A stretch of DNA of 48,325 bases from Alphaproteobacteria bacterium (GCA_025924715.1 JAICHV010000030.1:1-48325), one strand, 5' to 3'. Counted from the stretch's first letter, positions 16,556-27,199 are shown. Made by a program: numbers and translations. Notes: generated by a model not told the origin, from the sequence alone.

Positions 16556-17461
16556 ATGGATCGCAAGCTGGTTTTTGTCCTGTTGGCGCTGTCTCTGCCC
16601 GTTACCGCGGCGCAGGCAGCTTCGCAATCTCCATTATATGTCGGCGTGCTGGAAATCGCCGGGGCAAGCGCCCAGGTTCCGCATGTCCGTGTCGCCTTTT
16701 ACAAGGACGGCGACCGCTGGATGGCAATGAATACGAACGTCCATACGGTGGCGGAACTGGAACGCGTCAACAAAACTTATCCGCCACAGCTCGACTGGAG
16801 CGTGGTTTTCGACGGCAAAAAAATCGGCAATATCGCCAGCCGCCTTCCCGAACGCATTGGGTTCTATTCCGACATCGGTGTCGAAACGATAACCACGGGG
16901 CGTGACCGGATTCCGCTTGTGCGCACCGGGGCGGGTGATTTTTACTACCAGCCGGGAATTCCCCAAAAATTCCGCCCGCTTCTTTTGGTGTCGGCCGACA
17001 ATTTTCGCGATCCCGACGGTTGGAAACCGGCCATGCTGTCCGCGCCGGAGAAGGCGGCCGGGATCAAAGCATTCCGCAAGCTGGTGCCGGCATCGGAACG
17101 ATGCGACAGGCCTGAAGGAAACATGACAAAGGTGGCCTATCCGGACAGTCGCGTGACGGTTTTGAAGGCTTATCGGTCGAAAAACGGTGACGTGTTGTTT
17201 GGCCTTTACCTGCACGATCCCAAGGCGAATTGCGGTTTTTTCGATGATGAAATTTTTTACGATTATTGGTTTGTCGCCAAGCCGGGCAGCGGGCCGCGCA
17301 ATCTGGGCAATCAGATGCAGCCTATGGAGGCGGCAGACCTGGACAATAGCGGAAAGTCCCAATGGCTTTTTCACACCTCACGGGGAGACAATTGGGGCGG
17401 CTATGCCATCTATTGGAACAATTTTTCCAAACACGCCGAATTTTCCTGGAACTATCATTGA
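16556..17461 (+). CDS. Exported protein of unknown function
   Basis: The 301-residue product starts with a clear signal peptide (MDRKLVFVLLALSLPVTAAQA, likely cleaved after residue 21). The body has many aromatic residues, a central VSADNFRDPDGWKP, two cysteines in CDRPEG and KANCGFFDD that could pair, and a late AADLDNSGKSQWLFHTSR that resembles an FG-GAP/calcium-binding style DxDNSG loop. I do not recognise the family. The start at 16556 is used because longer in-frame sequence upstream overlaps uvrC and the signal peptide begins here. Codon use is a little less GC-rich than the neighbours. It converges on folB. Confidence 0.6.
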   Translation: MDRKLVFVLLALSLPVTAAQAASQSPLYVGVLEIAGASAQVPHVRVAFYKDGDRWMAMNTNVHTVAELERVNKTYPPQLDWSVVFDGKKIGNIASRLPERIGFYSDIGVETITTGRDRIPLVRTGAGDFYYQPGIPQKFRPLLLVSADNFRDPDGWKPAMLSAPEKAAGIKAFRKLVPASERCDRPEGNMTKVAYPDSRVTVLKAYRSKNGDVLFGLYLHDPKANCGFFDDEIFYDYWFVAKPGSGPRNLGNQMQPMEAADLDNSGKSQWLFHTSRGDNWGGYAIYWNNFSKHAEFSWNYH

Positions 17462-17477
17462 TCGCCCGCCGGCGCGT

Positions 17478-17870
17478 TCAGCGTGACCGCTCAATCTCAA
17501 TTCCCACGCTTTCGGCGCCGGTCAGGGCGTGGAGCTTTTCCACCCGCACCCGTACCGTGCGCACCCGGTCGTCCTCGAAACAGGCGGTGGCGATGCGTTC
17601 GGCCAGGGTCTCGGCCAGCTTGACATGGCCCTCGGCAATGATGGCGCGGATGCGCTTTTCGATCACCGCGTAATCGACCACATTTTCCAGCATGTCGCGG
17701 GCATCGGCGATGTCCTGGGTCGCCAGATCGACATTGATGCGCACCGGCTGCATGCGGCCTTCTTCATGACGATAGACCCCGATATGGGCCAGCAGCTCCA
17801 GATTGCGGATGAAGACATGGCGCAGGCCGCGCGCGGCGCTGGCGATGCGGGGGACCTCGATCCGGCTCAT
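17478..17870 (-). CDS. folB: Dihydroneopterin aldolase
   Basis: The folate-pathway enzyme that cleaves 7,8-dihydroneopterin to 6-hydroxymethyl-dihydropterin. The 130-residue protein has HVFIRNLELLAHIGVYRHEEG, the catalytic-lysine region VKLAETLAERIATACFED, and a terminal VEKLHALTGAESVGIEIER. The ATG at 17870 overlaps the preceding SDR stop by 4 bp. Coupling to a pteridine-reductase-like SDR fits the folate/pterin pathway. Confidence 0.9.
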   Translation of the reverse strand: MSRIEVPRIASAARGLRHVFIRNLELLAHIGVYRHEEGRMQPVRINVDLATQDIADARDMLENVVDYAVIEKRIRAIIAEGHVKLAETLAERIATACFEDDRVRTVRVRVEKLHALTGAESVGIEIERSR

Positions 17871-18619
17871 TCGTTCACCCGCACATCCGGTGTCTGCCAG
17901 ATCAAATGCTGGCCGCCATCCACCGCGATCATCTGACCGGTGACGGCCGGCGCGTCCAGAAGATAACGCACCGCGGCGCAGATATCGGCCGGGTCCGAAC
18001 CGCGCTTCAGCACCGCGGCCTCGCGCTGGCGGTCGAAATCCTCCTGGCTTTGGCGGGCATTGCGCAGGGTGGGACCGGGGCCCACGGCATTGACCCGGAT
18101 GCGCGGCGCCATGCCCTGGGCCAGGGTGGTGGTCAGCCAATAAAGGCCTGCCTTGGAGAGGCTGTAGGAGAGAAATTGCGGCGTGGGCTTGAGCACCCGC
18201 TGGTCGATGATATTGACGATGGCGCCATGCTCGCCTTGCGGCAACTGACAGGCGAAATCCTGGGACAGTTTCAGCGGCGCGCGCAAATTGGTCTCCATAT
18301 GATCGTCCCAGCTTTGCCGCGTGGCGCTTTGCCAGTCGTCATTCTCGAACAGGGAGGCGGAATTGATCAGGGCGGTCAGCGGCCCCAGTTTCTCAGCCAC
18401 CCACCCGATCAGTTGCGCGGTTTGCGCTTCCTGGGTGAAATCGGCGGCGAAAATCTCGGCCCTCACACCCAGCTTGCGCAGCTCGGCGGCCGTTGCCTCG
18501 GCATCCGGTTTGGAGCCGAAATAATGCACCGCCACATTCCAGCCGGCGCCGGCAAGGTCCAGGGCGATGGCGCGCCCCAGCCGTTTGGCGGCGCCGGTGA
18601 CCAGTACTGTCTTGTTCAT
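17867..18619 (-). CDS. SDR oxidoreductase, pteridine reductase / FolM-like
   Basis: The 250-residue short-chain dehydrogenase has the cofactor motif VTGAAKRLGRAIA, NSASLF in place of the usual NNAG, and the catalytic YSLSK. The TGAAKRLG form and the relaxed NSAS motif resemble the pterin-reducing SDRs (trypanosomatid PTR1, bacterial FolM) more than general SDRs, as recalled, not searched. The 4-bp overlap with folB supports a role in reducing dihydromonapterin or dihydrofolate. It follows cyoD by 41 bp, so it may be read from the cyo transcript. Confidence 0.8.
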   Translation of the reverse strand: MNKTVLVTGAAKRLGRAIALDLAGAGWNVAVHYFGSKPDAEATAAELRKLGVRAEIFAADFTQEAQTAQLIGWVAEKLGPLTALINSASLFENDDWQSATRQSWDDHMETNLRAPLKLSQDFACQLPQGEHGAIVNIIDQRVLKPTPQFLSYSLSKAGLYWLTTTLAQGMAPRIRVNAVGPGPTLRNARQSQEDFDRQREAAVLKRGSDPADICAAVRYLLDAPAVTGQMIAVDGGQHLIWQTPDVRVNE

Positions 18620-18660
18620 GCCAGGCTTATAGCAGAAGCAGCGGCCGCCGACAGATGCGG

Positions 18661-19059
18661 CTAAGGCTGCATCTGGATCATCTGGTCCATCGGCATCATA
18701 TTCCCATTCAAATGGGCCATGATCCAGATCGAGCCCAGCACCACCAGGGCGACCACCAATATCCCGAAGGCCAGGGCCAGCACATTGTTGGTGTTGTCGG
18801 GGCCGGTGGTCACGTGCAAAAAGAACACCAGATGGACACCCATCTGCGCGATGGCCAACACCACCAGCGCGACGGGAAGGGCGGGACCCCAGATGGGATG
18901 TGCCGTCGCCGCCCAGAAGGAGGCGACCGTCAGCGCGCCGGCAAAGCCCAGGCCCATCAGATAACTGGCGATCCAATCGCCGGCGCCGGTTTCGTCCCCC
19001 GGCGCATGATCAACCCATTCCTCCGCATCATGTCCCGGGCGCCGGATTGGATTGCTCAT
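18661..19059 (-). CDS. cyoD: Cytochrome bo3 quinol oxidase subunit IV
   Basis: The smallest subunit of the quinol oxidase, 132 residues with three membrane segments (about 30-50, 60-80 and 93-113). The VLAIAQMGVHLVFFLHV stretch is the CyoD signature. It has a Met-rich tail (NMMPMDQMIQM). The start overlaps cyoC by 4 bp. In E. coli this would be followed by cyoE (heme O synthase); here an SDR gene follows instead. Confidence 0.93.
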   Translation of the reverse strand: MSNPIRRPGHDAEEWVDHAPGDETGAGDWIASYLMGLGFAGALTVASFWAATAHPIWGPALPVALVVLAIAQMGVHLVFFLHVTTGPDNTNNVLALAFGILVVALVVLGSIWIMAHLNGNMMPMDQMIQMQP

Positions 19060-19748
19060 GCGATCGTTCCCATCAAATAGACCAGGGTGAAGATGCCCAC
19101 CCAGACGATGTCGAGGGCATGCCAGAACAGATTGAAGCAGATCAGCCGATGGACGATCTCCCGCCGGAAGCCTTTCACCTGGACCTGCGCCAGCATGGTT
19201 CCGAGCCACAGCAGGCCGGCGGTGACATGCAAACCGTGGCAACCCACCAGCGAAAAAAACGCCGTCAAAAAGCCGCTGCGCTGGGGAACGATGCCCTGAT
19301 TGGAAAGATTGATGAACTCCTGCACTTCCAACAAGACGAATCCCAGACCGAGCGCCCCGGTGATGACCAGGCAAATCTGAGTCCAGAGAAGATTCTTGGC
19401 ATTGGTCGCGGCAAAGGACAGGCCGCAGGTAAAGCTGGAGGCCAGCAGCAAGGCGGTCTCCCATTCCACCCGAGGAAGCTCGACGATCTGGCGAATAGTC
19501 GGCCCGCCGGCGGTGGCACCCCGCAACACCGCGAAAGTGGCGAAGAAACACGAGAACATGACAATGTCGCTGAGCAGGAAGATCCAGAAGCCGTAGCCGA
19601 CAATGATCCGCTTGTTGGCCGGCCCGGTTTCGCCATGTCCGGCACCGGCAACAGGTTCGCCGCCATGGCCGTCATATCCGGGTTGGCGGGGATCTTCGCG
19701 GCGGCGGCGGATGGCTTCGACGCTGGCGGGAAAGGCAGCATTGCTCAT
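19056..19748 (-). CDS. cyoC: Cytochrome bo3 quinol oxidase subunit III
   Basis: The 230-residue protein is a heme-copper oxidase subunit III with five membrane segments. Visible features are [34 protein letters not shown] and the C-terminal [18 protein letters not shown]. The N-terminal 45 residues are hydrophilic. It overlaps both cyoB and cyoD by 4 bp, so the operon is tightly coupled. Confidence 0.94.
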   Translation of the reverse strand: MSNAAFPASVEAIRRRREDPRQPGYDGHGGEPVAGAGHGETGPANKRIIVGYGFWIFLLSDIVMFSCFFATFAVLRGATAGGPTIRQIVELPRVEWETALLLASSFTCGLSFAATNAKNLLWTQICLVITGALGLGFVLLEVQEFINLSNQGIVPQRSGFLTAFFSLVGCHGLHVTAGLLWLGTMLAQVQVKGFRREIVHRLICFNLFWHALDIVWVGIFTLVYLMGTIA

Positions 19749-21763
19749 GGGGCGGCGCCTTCTTCGCGCTCCAGCCGCTGCAGCCAGGCCGCGCGGGCCG
19801 CCCGCCTGGCGCGGTCGATTTGCGCCACAACTTCCGCCGGCACCTCGAATTCATGGACATCCCGCCAGGCCAGGACAACGAAGCCGGCAAAGGCACCGAA
19901 CAATCCCAGCGCCGCCAGCCACCAGATGTGCCAGATCAAGGCGAAGCCGGTGAGGCTGGCGAAGAAAGCGGTGAAGAATCCGACACCGCTGTTCACCGGC
20001 ATTTCAATCGGCTGGTAATCCGGCTCCGGCCCCACGCTTTGGCGTTCGATGGCGCGCTGCTTGATACCCCAATAGGCCTCTTCCCCTTCGACATTGGGCG
20101 TCACCGCGAAGTTGAAAAACGGGGCAGGTGACGCGGTCGCCCATTCCAGGGTGCGACCGTCCCAGGGATCGCCGGTCAGATCGCGCAGCTTCTCGCGCCG
20201 CTTGATGCTGACGACCAGTTGCGTCACCTGACAGATCGCGCCCAGGATCAGGATACCGACTCCCACCAGCGCTATCTGCATATAAGGCGCCCAGGGCGCG
20301 ATATCGATATGTTGCAGCCGCCGGGTCATGCCCAGCAATCCGACGATATAAAGCGGCGTGAAGGTCACCCAAAAGCCGATCAAGCCGCACCAAAAGGCCG
20401 CCCGGCCCCAGCCTTCATGCAGGCGGAACCCGAAGGCCTTGGGAAACCAATATTCCAGGGCGGCGAACAGCGCGAACACCACGCCCCCGACAATGACATT
20501 GTGGAAATGGGCGACCAGGAACATGGAATTGTGGGTGAGGAAATCGGCCGGCGGCACGGCCAGCAAGACCCCGGTCATGCCGCCGATCACGAAGGTAAAG
20601 ATGAAACCCATCGACCACAGCATGGGAACGCTGAAGCGCACCCGCCCGCCATACATGGTGAAAATCCAGTTGTAGATTTTCACGCCCGTCCCCACCGCGA
20701 TGATGCTGGTGGAGATGCCGAAAGCGGTGTTGACCGCCGCACCGGCGCCCATGGTGAAGAAATGATGCAGCCAGACCATCATCGACACGACGCAAATGAA
20801 CAGCGTCGCCGCGACCATGGAGCGGTAACCGAATAGCGGCTTGCCGGAAAAAGTCGAAAACACTTCGGAAAAAATGCCGAAAGCCGGCAGCACCAGGATG
20901 TAAACCTCCGGATGGCCCCAGGCCCAGATCAGGTTCACGAACATCATCGGATTGCCGCCGGCCGTGTTGGTGAAAAAGTGAAAGCCCAGATAGCGGTCCA
21001 AGGTCAGCATCGCCAGGGTCGCGGTCAGAATGGGAAACACCGCCACGATCAGCAGGCTGGCGGCAAAGGCGGTCCAGCAGAACATCGGCATGCGCATATA
21101 GCTCATGCCGGTGCAGCGCATTTTCAGAACCGTGGTGACGAAATTGACGCCGGTCAGCATGGTGCCGATGCCGGAGATCTGCACCGCCCAAAGATAATAA
21201 TCCACGCCGACCCCGGGTGAATAGACCGTTTCGCTGAGCGGCGGATAAGGCAGCCAGCCGGTACGGGCGAATTCGCCCACGAACAGCGAAACATTGACCA
21301 GCAAGGCGCCCGAAGCGGTGAGCCAGAAACTGACCGAGTTCAGGGTGGGGAAGGCCACGTCCCGCACGCCCAGTTGCAGCGGCGTGACGAAATTCATCAC
21401 GCCGATCACCAGCGGCATGGCGGCGAAGAAGATCATGATCGTGCCATGGGCGCTGAAGATTTGGTCGTAATGTTCCGGCGGCAGATAGCCCGGCGCTTCG
21501 ATGGCGATGGCCTGCTGGGTGCGCATCATGATCGCATCGGCAAAACCTCGCAGCAGCATCAGCAGGCCTAGCAGGCAATACATGATGCCGATGCGCTTGT
21601 GGTCGACAGTGGTGATCCATTCGCGCCACAGATAAGGCCACCAGCCCTTGACGGCGGTGAAGATCAGCACGCCCAGAACCAGCGCGACCATGACCATAGA
21701 GGTGATCAGCGGGATCGGCTGATCGAGGGGGATGGCGGACCAGTCGAGCTTGCCGAACATCAA
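19745..21763 (-). CDS. cyoB: Cytochrome bo3 quinol oxidase subunit I
   Basis: The catalytic proton-pumping subunit, 672 residues and about 15 membrane segments, normal for CyoB. It carries the low-spin heme ligands ([11 protein letters not shown] and the later [10 protein letters not shown]), the Cu-B/Tyr site [14 protein letters not shown] with the His-Tyr crosslink pair, the further Cu-B pair WLHHFFTMG, and DHKRIG near the N-terminus. The E. coli family reduces O2 to water with ubiquinol. Operon position between cyoA and cyoC with 4-bp overlaps. Confidence 0.96.
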   Translation of the reverse strand: MMFGKLDWSAIPLDQPIPLITSMVMVALVLGVLIFTAVKGWWPYLWREWITTVDHKRIGIMYCLLGLLMLLRGFADAIMMRTQQAIAIEAPGYLPPEHYDQIFSAHGTIMIFFAAMPLVIGVMNFVTPLQLGVRDVAFPTLNSVSFWLTASGALLVNVSLFVGEFARTGWLPYPPLSETVYSPGVGVDYYLWAVQISGIGTMLTGVNFVTTVLKMRCTGMSYMRMPMFCWTAFAASLLIVAVFPILTATLAMLTLDRYLGFHFFTNTAGGNPMMFVNLIWAWGHPEVYILVLPAFGIFSEVFSTFSGKPLFGYRSMVAATLFICVVSMMVWLHHFFTMGAGAAVNTAFGISTSIIAVGTGVKIYNWIFTMYGGRVRFSVPMLWSMGFIFTFVIGGMTGVLLAVPPADFLTHNSMFLVAHFHNVIVGGVVFALFAALEYWFPKAFGFRLHEGWGRAAFWCGLIGFWVTFTPLYIVGLLGMTRRLQHIDIAPWAPYMQIALVGVGILILGAICQVTQLVVSIKRREKLRDLTGDPWDGRTLEWATASPAPFFNFAVTPNVEGEEAYWGIKQRAIERQSVGPEPDYQPIEMPVNSGVGFFTAFFASLTGFALIWHIWWLAALGLFGAFAGFVVLAWRDVHEFEVPAEVVAQIDRARRAARAAWLQRLEREEGAAP

Positions 21764-22668
21764 GGTCTCCCTGCGCCGGTGGTTTCACGCCCCGTACCGG
21801 TTGAGGTCTGCGGGCCTGGCGCAGGCGCGATTTTCTGGCTGGCGATGTCCTTGAACAGCGCCGGGTCCACCGTCTTGTAGCTGTAAGGCTTTATATGGCT
21901 GCTTTGGCGGGCCAGCACCGCATAGGCGGCGCGGTCCAGGCTTGGCCCCGCCCCACGCACCGTATTCAGCCAGGCCGCGAAGGCGTCCGCCGGCAGGCTG
22001 CGGACTTGGAAATTCATGTCGGAAAATCCGTCGCCGCTGAAATGCGCCGATTCGCCGAATAACGTGGCGGGATGGTCGGCCTGCAGATGGAGCTGCGAGG
22101 TCATGCCGGGCATGGCATAGACCATCGAGCCCAGTTGCGGAATGAAGAACGTGTTGAAGACGCTGGCGGAGGTGATCGAGAAATGGATCGGCACCCCGGC
22201 CGGAATCACCAGTTGATTGACGGCGGCGATGTTCTGCTGCGGATAGATGAACAGCCATTTCCAGTCCAGCGCCACCACTTGAACTTCCAAAGGCGCGGCT
22301 TTCGACGGCAGCGGCTTGAAGGGGTCCAGCTCATAAGAGCCGATCCAGATCACCCCGCCGATGAACATGATCACCAGAATGGGGACCGACCAGACCACGG
22401 CCTCGATCTTTCCCGAATAGGACCATAGCGGCAGATAGGTCGCCTTTGTGTTCGAGGCGCGGAAGTGCCAGGCGATGGCGAAGGCCAGCAGGATGGTGGG
22501 GACGACGATGACCAGCATGATCAGCAAGGCATCGATCAGGATGGCGCTGTCGCCGGCGCCCACGGGGCCTTGCGCATCCAGCACGCTGCCCTTGCAGGCG
22601 CATAGGCCAATCGCCGGGGCCAGGACGGCGATCCTGGTCAACCAGCGTGAGAGCATGGATGCAAACAT
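21760..22668 (-). CDS. cyoA: Cytochrome bo3 quinol oxidase subunit II
   Basis: The 302-residue subunit II has an N-terminal lipoprotein-like signal with Cys near residue 25-27 (IGLCACKG), two membrane segments (about 43-65 and 85-107) and a periplasmic cupredoxin domain with [20 protein letters not shown]. The Cys/His ligands of the Cu-A centre found in cytochrome c oxidases are absent, which identifies a quinol oxidase. ATG 22668 has GGGA at a good distance; a GTG at 22689 is possible. A Pro/Thr/Gly-rich tail follows the COX-aromatic region. First gene of cyoABCD, 101 bp after trpS. Confidence 0.94.
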   Translation of the reverse strand: MFASMLSRWLTRIAVLAPAIGLCACKGSVLDAQGPVGAGDSAILIDALLIMLVIVVPTILLAFAIAWHFRASNTKATYLPLWSYSGKIEAVVWSVPILVIMFIGGVIWIGSYELDPFKPLPSKAAPLEVQVVALDWKWLFIYPQQNIAAVNQLVIPAGVPIHFSITSASVFNTFFIPQLGSMVYAMPGMTSQLHLQADHPATLFGESAHFSGDGFSDMNFQVRSLPADAFAAWLNTVRGAGPSLDRAAYAVLARQSSHIKPYSYKTVDPALFKDIASQKIAPAPGPQTSTGTGRETTGAGRP

Positions 22669-22722
22669 GGCTCTGTCCCGGGCGGGCACGCACCATCAGT
22701 TCACGATTTGAGTGGAGGTGCA

Positions 22723-22736
22723 ATCCCAATCGGGAT
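22723..22736. promoter_or_regulatory. Short palindrome upstream of cyoA
   Basis: ATCCC-AATC-GGGAT is a perfect 5-bp inverted repeat 55 bp upstream of the cyoA start, in the 101-bp trpS-cyoA gap. It could be an operator for a cyo-specific promoter, but no regulator is known from the window and a short palindrome can occur by chance. Confidence 0.25.
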
Positions 22737-22769
22737 GCTGCGACCACGCGTCAGCGCGCGGACATTACG

Positions 22770-23786
22770 CTAAGCAATGAAGCCGACGCGCTTTTTCACT
22801 TCGTCCATCACCGGCGTCGCGATGTCGCGGGCCTTGCGCGCACCCGACTTCAAGATGCGGTCGATCTCACCCGGATCCGCCAAGAGCCGGCGCATTTCCT
22901 TGGCCATGGGTTCCAGCTTCGCCACCGTCAAATCCGCAAGCGCGTGTTTGAATCCGGAAAATTGTTGACCGGCGAACTGGGCGATCACCGCGTCGCGCTC
23001 CTGATCGGCCAAGGCGGCATAGATGTTGAGCAGATTTTCCGCTTCCGGGCGGCCGGCCAATCCCTCCTTGCTGTCGGGCAGGGGATTGGGATCGGTCTTG
23101 GCGCGGCGGATCTTGCCCACGATGCTGTCCGCGTCGTCGGTCAGATTGATCCGCGACAAATCGCTTTCGTCGGATTTCGACATTTTCTTGGTGCCGTCGC
23201 GCAGGCTCATCACCCGCGTCGCCGTTCCCGTGATCACCGGTTCGGGCTGGGGAAAGAAATCCGGCACGCCGAAATCATTGTTGAACTTCTGGGCGATATC
23301 GCGGGCCAGCTCCAGATGCTGCTTCTGATCCTCCCCCACCGGCACGTGGGTCGCCTTGTAGACCAGGATGTCCGCCGCCATCAGCACGGGATAGGTATAG
23401 AGCCCGACACTGGCGCGTTCCTTGTGCTTGCCGGATTTTTCCTTGAACTGGGTCATGCGGTCCATCCAGCCCAGCCGCGCCACGCAGTTGAGCACCCAGG
23501 CCAGCTCGCCATGCTCGGGCACCTGCCCCTGGTTGAAGATGGGCGTCCGGTGCGCATCGACGCCGCCGGCGATATAGGCGGCGGTGACTTCGCGGGTGGC
23601 CTGCGCCAGCTCCTCCGGCTTGCCGTAACCGGCATCGGTGGTGATGGCATGCATATCCACCACGCAGAACAGGCACGGCATTTCGTTCTGCAGCTTCACC
23701 CAATTCTTCAGCGCGCCCAGGTAATTGCCCAGATGCAAGGTGTTGGTCGGCTGCATGCCGGAAAGAACAAGCGGTTTGTGCGTCAT
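22770..23786 (-). CDS. trpS: Tryptophan-tRNA ligase
   Basis: A class I aminoacyl-tRNA synthetase of 338 residues, the usual bacterial TrpRS length. It has the HIGH-equivalent [14 protein letters not shown] near residue 17, [29 protein letters not shown] in two parts and the KMSKS loop KKMSKSDES. It starts 31 bp after the glnD stop, and cyoA follows 101 bp later. Confidence 0.96.
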   Translation of the reverse strand: MTHKPLVLSGMQPTNTLHLGNYLGALKNWVKLQNEMPCLFCVVDMHAITTDAGYGKPEELAQATREVTAAYIAGGVDAHRTPIFNQGQVPEHGELAWVLNCVARLGWMDRMTQFKEKSGKHKERASVGLYTYPVLMAADILVYKATHVPVGEDQKQHLELARDIAQKFNNDFGVPDFFPQPEPVITGTATRVMSLRDGTKKMSKSDESDLSRINLTDDADSIVGKIRRAKTDPNPLPDSKEGLAGRPEAENLLNIYAALADQERDAVIAQFAGQQFSGFKHALADLTVAKLEPMAKEMRRLLADPGEIDRILKSGARKARDIATPVMDEVKKRVGFIA

Positions 23787-23817
23787 GCGCCGGTTATGCC
23801 CTGCGGCCCCGCGCGCT

Positions 23818-26592
23818 TCAAGCCACGCTGGCTTCCGCCGGGGCGAGCGCCGCCTTCAGCCGCGCTTCCACCGCCGCCAGCCGGTCGGGATGGCTGATCT
23901 TGTGGCCGAAACCATCGCGTACATAAAAGACGTCGACCGCCCGCTCGCCATAGGTGGCGATCATGGAGGTCGAGATCGACAGGCCGGATTCGAACAGCGC
24001 CTGGGTCATGTCGTAAAGCAGCCCCGGCCGGTCCAGGCATTCCACCTCCACCACCGTGGCGATCTGCGAGGCCTCATTGTCGAAATGCACTTTGGGCCGG
24101 ATGGTGAAGGCATTGGCGCGGCCGCGCGGCGGGCGCCTGGTGCCCAGGGCGCGGCGCGGCCAGACTTCCCCGCGCAGGGTCTTCTCGATCGAGCGCTGCA
24201 GGCGCGCCAGCCGCTCCTTGTCGCCAAAGGCCTCGCCTTCCGCGTCCTGCACCGAGAACACATCGAGCGCGAAACCGTCCGAAGTGGTGAAGGCCTTGGC
24301 GTCGACGATCGAGCCCCCGGCCATGGCGATGGCGCCGGCCAGTTGCGAGAACAGCCCGGGATGGTCGGGCGTATAAAGCGCGATCTCGGTGACGGCGCGG
24401 AAATCATTGGTGGTGGCTTCCAGGGTCAGAAGCTCGCCATTGGCATCGGCCTTTGCCATCAATCTCGCATGGCGTTCCTGCTCGCCGGCTTCGAAGGCCA
24501 GCCAGTAATTGTCGTATTGCCGGCTCAAGCTGCGCTCGCGCTGCTCCGGCGTGAAATCGGCCAGCCGCGCTTCCAGCGCCGCCTTGGACGCGGCGACGCG
24601 CACGCTGCGGGCGGGTGCCTGGTCGCCGCCGGTCATCATATGTTCGCTGGCGTAATAAAGCTCGCGCAGCAATTGGCCTTTCCAGCCATTCCACACGCCG
24701 GGGCCCACGGCGCGGATATCGGCGACCGTCAGCACCAGCAGCAGGCGCAGCATCTCGGGCGACTGCACCGCTTTGACGAAATCGCGCACCGTCTTGGGAT
24801 CGGAAACATCGCGGCGCTGCGAGGTGTCGCTCATCACCAGATGGTTCTTGACCAGCCAGGCGACGGCCTGGGTATCGGCCGGCGTCAGTCCCAGCCGCAG
24901 GCACAGGCTCTGCGCGATCTGCGCCCCCACCTCGCTGTGATCGCCGGGCAGGCCCTTGGCGATGTCATGCAGCAGGATGGCGCAATACAGCACCTCGCGC
25001 GATTGGATGCGCTTGACCACCTCTGTCGACAGCGGATTGCTGTCCTTCTGGTCGCCGCGCTCGATCGCTGCGACATTGCCGACGGCGCGGATCAGATGCT
25101 CGTCCACGGTGTAGTGGTGATACATGTTGAACTGCATCAATCCCACGGCATGGCCGAATTCCGGAATGAAGCGGCCCAGCACACCGGCTTCGTTCATCAG
25201 CCGCAGCGCCCGTTCGGGATTGCGCCGCGAGGTCAGCATGGCCAGGAAGGCCGCATTGGCCGCGGGATTGGCGCGCAGTTCGTCGGTGATCAGGTCCAGC
25301 GAGCGGGTGATGGTGCGCAGCGCAGCCGGATGGATATCGACGCTTTTCTCGTCCGCCTCCTGGAAGATGCGCAGCAGATTGATGGGATCCCGCCGGAAGA
25401 TTTCCGGATCGGCGGTCAGCCGCCCATTCTCGACATAGAAATCATCGCCGCTGCTGCGGGCGCGCAGGAATCCGGGCAGGATGCGGCGCAGAGAGGGGCG
25501 GGTCTTGCGGTTCTGCTCCTCCAGGGCGGCGCAGAAGATGCGGGTCAGATCGCCGACATCCTTGGCGACCAAGAAATAGGCCCGCATAAAGGCTTCGACG
25601 CCGCGGCGCGGTTTTTCCGGGTCGTTATAACCCAGCGCCTTGGCCACAGCCGGCTGCACATCGAAGGACAGGCGTTCTTCCGCCCTTCCCACCAAATAAT
25701 GCAGATGCACCCGCACATGCCACAGAAAGGCTTCGGCCTTGCGGAAGGTTTCGTATTCGTCCTGGGTGAAGACGCCATGGCCCACCAGGGCGGCGGCGTC
25801 ATCGGTGCGATAGAGATATTTGCCGATCCAATACAGGGTCTGCAGATCGCGCAAGCCCCCCTTGCCTTCCTTGATATTGGGTTCGACCAGATAGCGGCTT
25901 TCGCCCTGGCGGCAATGGCGGGTGTCGCGTTCCGCCAGCTTGGCCTCGACAAAATCCTGGCCATTGCCGGAAGCGATCTCGCTCCAGAATTTCTTGCGCA
26001 ATTCCTCATAGAGCGGCTGGTCGCCCCACAGATAGCGCGCTTCCAGCAGGGCGGTGCGGATGGTGATGTCCTGTTTGCCCAGGCGCACGCATTCGGCAAG
26101 GCTGCGGGTGGCATGGCCGACCTTCAGCCCCAGGTCCCACAGCATATAGAGAATGAATTCGATGACGCTTTCGCCCCAGGCGGTCTGTTTGAAGGGGCGC
26201 ACGAACAGCAGGTCGATATCCGAACCCGGCGCCAGTTCGCCGCGGCCATAACCGCCGGTGGCGACGATCGACAGGCGCTCGGCGCTGGACGGATTTTGCG
26301 CGTAATAGACATGCTTGGTGGCGAAATCATAGATCACCTGGATGATGGCATCCTGCAGCGCCGACAAAGCGCGGGCGGCCTCCAAGCCATGCAGGCCTTG
26401 TTCGGTAACGGCGATCTGCACGGTTTCGCGCGCTTTGAGAAACGCCGACTTGATCAGCGCCAAGCCTTCCTTGCGCAAGGCGCCGCTTTCGCCCGAGCTC
26501 TGGGCCAGCGCGGTCAAATCCCGGCGCAAAGCATCGGCATCGAGCAGCGCGTTCAACGGCAGGGTGGAAAGGTTGGTCGGTTGCAGGCCCAT
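23818..26592 (-). CDS. glnD: Bifunctional [protein-PII] uridylyltransferase / uridylyl-removing enzyme
   Basis: The main nitrogen-status sensor that modifies and demodifies PII proteins according to glutamine. In the 924 residues: nucleotidyltransferase domain (about 70-200) with [17 protein letters not shown], GlnD helical region with [20 protein letters not shown] domain (about 485-600, [13 protein letters not shown] and [13 protein letters not shown]) and two C-terminal ACT domains (near 735-805 with [16 protein letters not shown] and 840-910 with [12 protein letters not shown]) that sense glutamine. ATG 26592 is taken as start; in-frame sequence upstream runs into the sodC-like gene. All catalytic motifs look intact. 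Confidence 0.95.
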   Translation of the reverse strand: MGLQPTNLSTLPLNALLDADALRRDLTALAQSSGESGALRKEGLALIKSAFLKARETVQIAVTEQGLHGLEAARALSALQDAIIQVIYDFATKHVYYAQNPSSAERLSIVATGGYGRGELAPGSDIDLLFVRPFKQTAWGESVIEFILYMLWDLGLKVGHATRSLAECVRLGKQDITIRTALLEARYLWGDQPLYEELRKKFWSEIASGNGQDFVEAKLAERDTRHCRQGESRYLVEPNIKEGKGGLRDLQTLYWIGKYLYRTDDAAALVGHGVFTQDEYETFRKAEAFLWHVRVHLHYLVGRAEERLSFDVQPAVAKALGYNDPEKPRRGVEAFMRAYFLVAKDVGDLTRIFCAALEEQNRKTRPSLRRILPGFLRARSSGDDFYVENGRLTADPEIFRRDPINLLRIFQEADEKSVDIHPAALRTITRSLDLITDELRANPAANAAFLAMLTSRRNPERALRLMNEAGVLGRFIPEFGHAVGLMQFNMYHHYTVDEHLIRAVGNVAAIERGDQKDSNPLSTEVVKRIQSREVLYCAILLHDIAKGLPGDHSEVGAQIAQSLCLRLGLTPADTQAVAWLVKNHLVMSDTSQRRDVSDPKTVRDFVKAVQSPEMLRLLLVLTVADIRAVGPGVWNGWKGQLLRELYYASEHMMTGGDQAPARSVRVAASKAALEARLADFTPEQRERSLSRQYDNYWLAFEAGEQERHARLMAKADANGELLTLEATTNDFRAVTEIALYTPDHPGLFSQLAGAIAMAGGSIVDAKAFTTSDGFALDVFSVQDAEGEAFGDKERLARLQRSIEKTLRGEVWPRRALGTRRPPRGRANAFTIRPKVHFDNEASQIATVVEVECLDRPGLLYDMTQALFESGLSISTSMIATYGERAVDVFYVRDGFGHKISHPDRLAAVEARLKAALAPAEASVA

Positions 26593-26623
26593 GTGGCGAA
26601 TATGATGTTGCGCCGCGATATTG

Positions 26624-27199
26624 TCAGGGACGCGGCTTGATAGCCACCGGGCGTTTGGGCCTTGGCGCCGGCCCCACCGTGCGAACCACCACGCCGCAAC
26701 CGATGCGGCCGCCGGCATTGCCCAGCGGCTGGGTGCGGTAATCGTCGCCGCGCTGGTCCACGATCAGCGAAACCCCGTCGCGGTCGAAGATCGAGCGCTT
26801 GCCGTTGCCCAAAGCGAAGGCAGTTGTGATGACGCTGGCATGCAGATGGCCATCGGCGCCGGCGAATTGGTTGGGCAAATCGCCCGCTTCCGGCCCGCCT
26901 TCCGCCAGATAGCCATGCTGCTTGCCGGGCACCAGGGTCAGGATCGGCCCGGCGCTGGTGAAGCCGGTCTTGCGGTCGCAATTGCCGGCGACATGCAGAT
27001 GCAGGGCATGGGGGCCGGGCGGCAGGCCGGAGAGATCGAACTCGATCAGCACGCCGCGGCTGACGGTGCGGAAATCGGCCGTGCCCATCGGCTTGCCGTC
27101 CAACCCGATCAGATGGGCGACGGCGCGCGGCCGAGTCGCGGCCTGCGCCTCTGCGGCCAGGGCCAGGATCAGAAAACTGAGGAAAAAGGGGCGCAGCAT
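26624..27199 (-). CDS. Cu/Zn superoxide dismutase-like exported protein with incomplete metal site
   Basis: A 191-residue secreted protein (signal about 1-20) with the SodC fold: GPHALHLHVAGNC (residues 62-74), GKQHG (92-96), GDLPN (106-110), DDYRTQPLGNAGGRIGCG (152-169). Compared with active enzymes, the two copper histidines His67 and His69, the zinc ligands His95 and Asp107 and the disulfide cysteines Cys74 and Cys168 remain. The bridging His is replaced by Pro85, one zinc His by Glu104 (GPEAGD instead of GPHxGD) and the last copper His by Asp148. The C-terminal 20 residues are Pro/Arg/Lys-rich. It is therefore probably not a normal dismutase. The gene is upstream of glnD by 31 bp. Confidence 0.85.
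   Translation of the reverse strand: MLRPFFLSFLILALAAEAQAATRPRAVAHLIGLDGKPMGTADFRTVSRGVLIEFDLSGLPPGPHALHLHVAGNCDRKTGFTSAGPILTLVPGKQHGYLAEGGPEAGDLPNQFAGADGHLHASVITTAFALGNGKRSIFDRDGVSLIVDQRGDDYRTQPLGNAGGRIGCGVVVRTVGPAPRPKRPVAIKPRP

Noticed and set aside
23725..26640. Rightward open frame of 971 codons
   Set aside because: It is fully antisense to glnD, which has all its domain motifs. The translated frame is rich in G, H, Q, R and A, typical of an antisense frame in GC-rich DNA.
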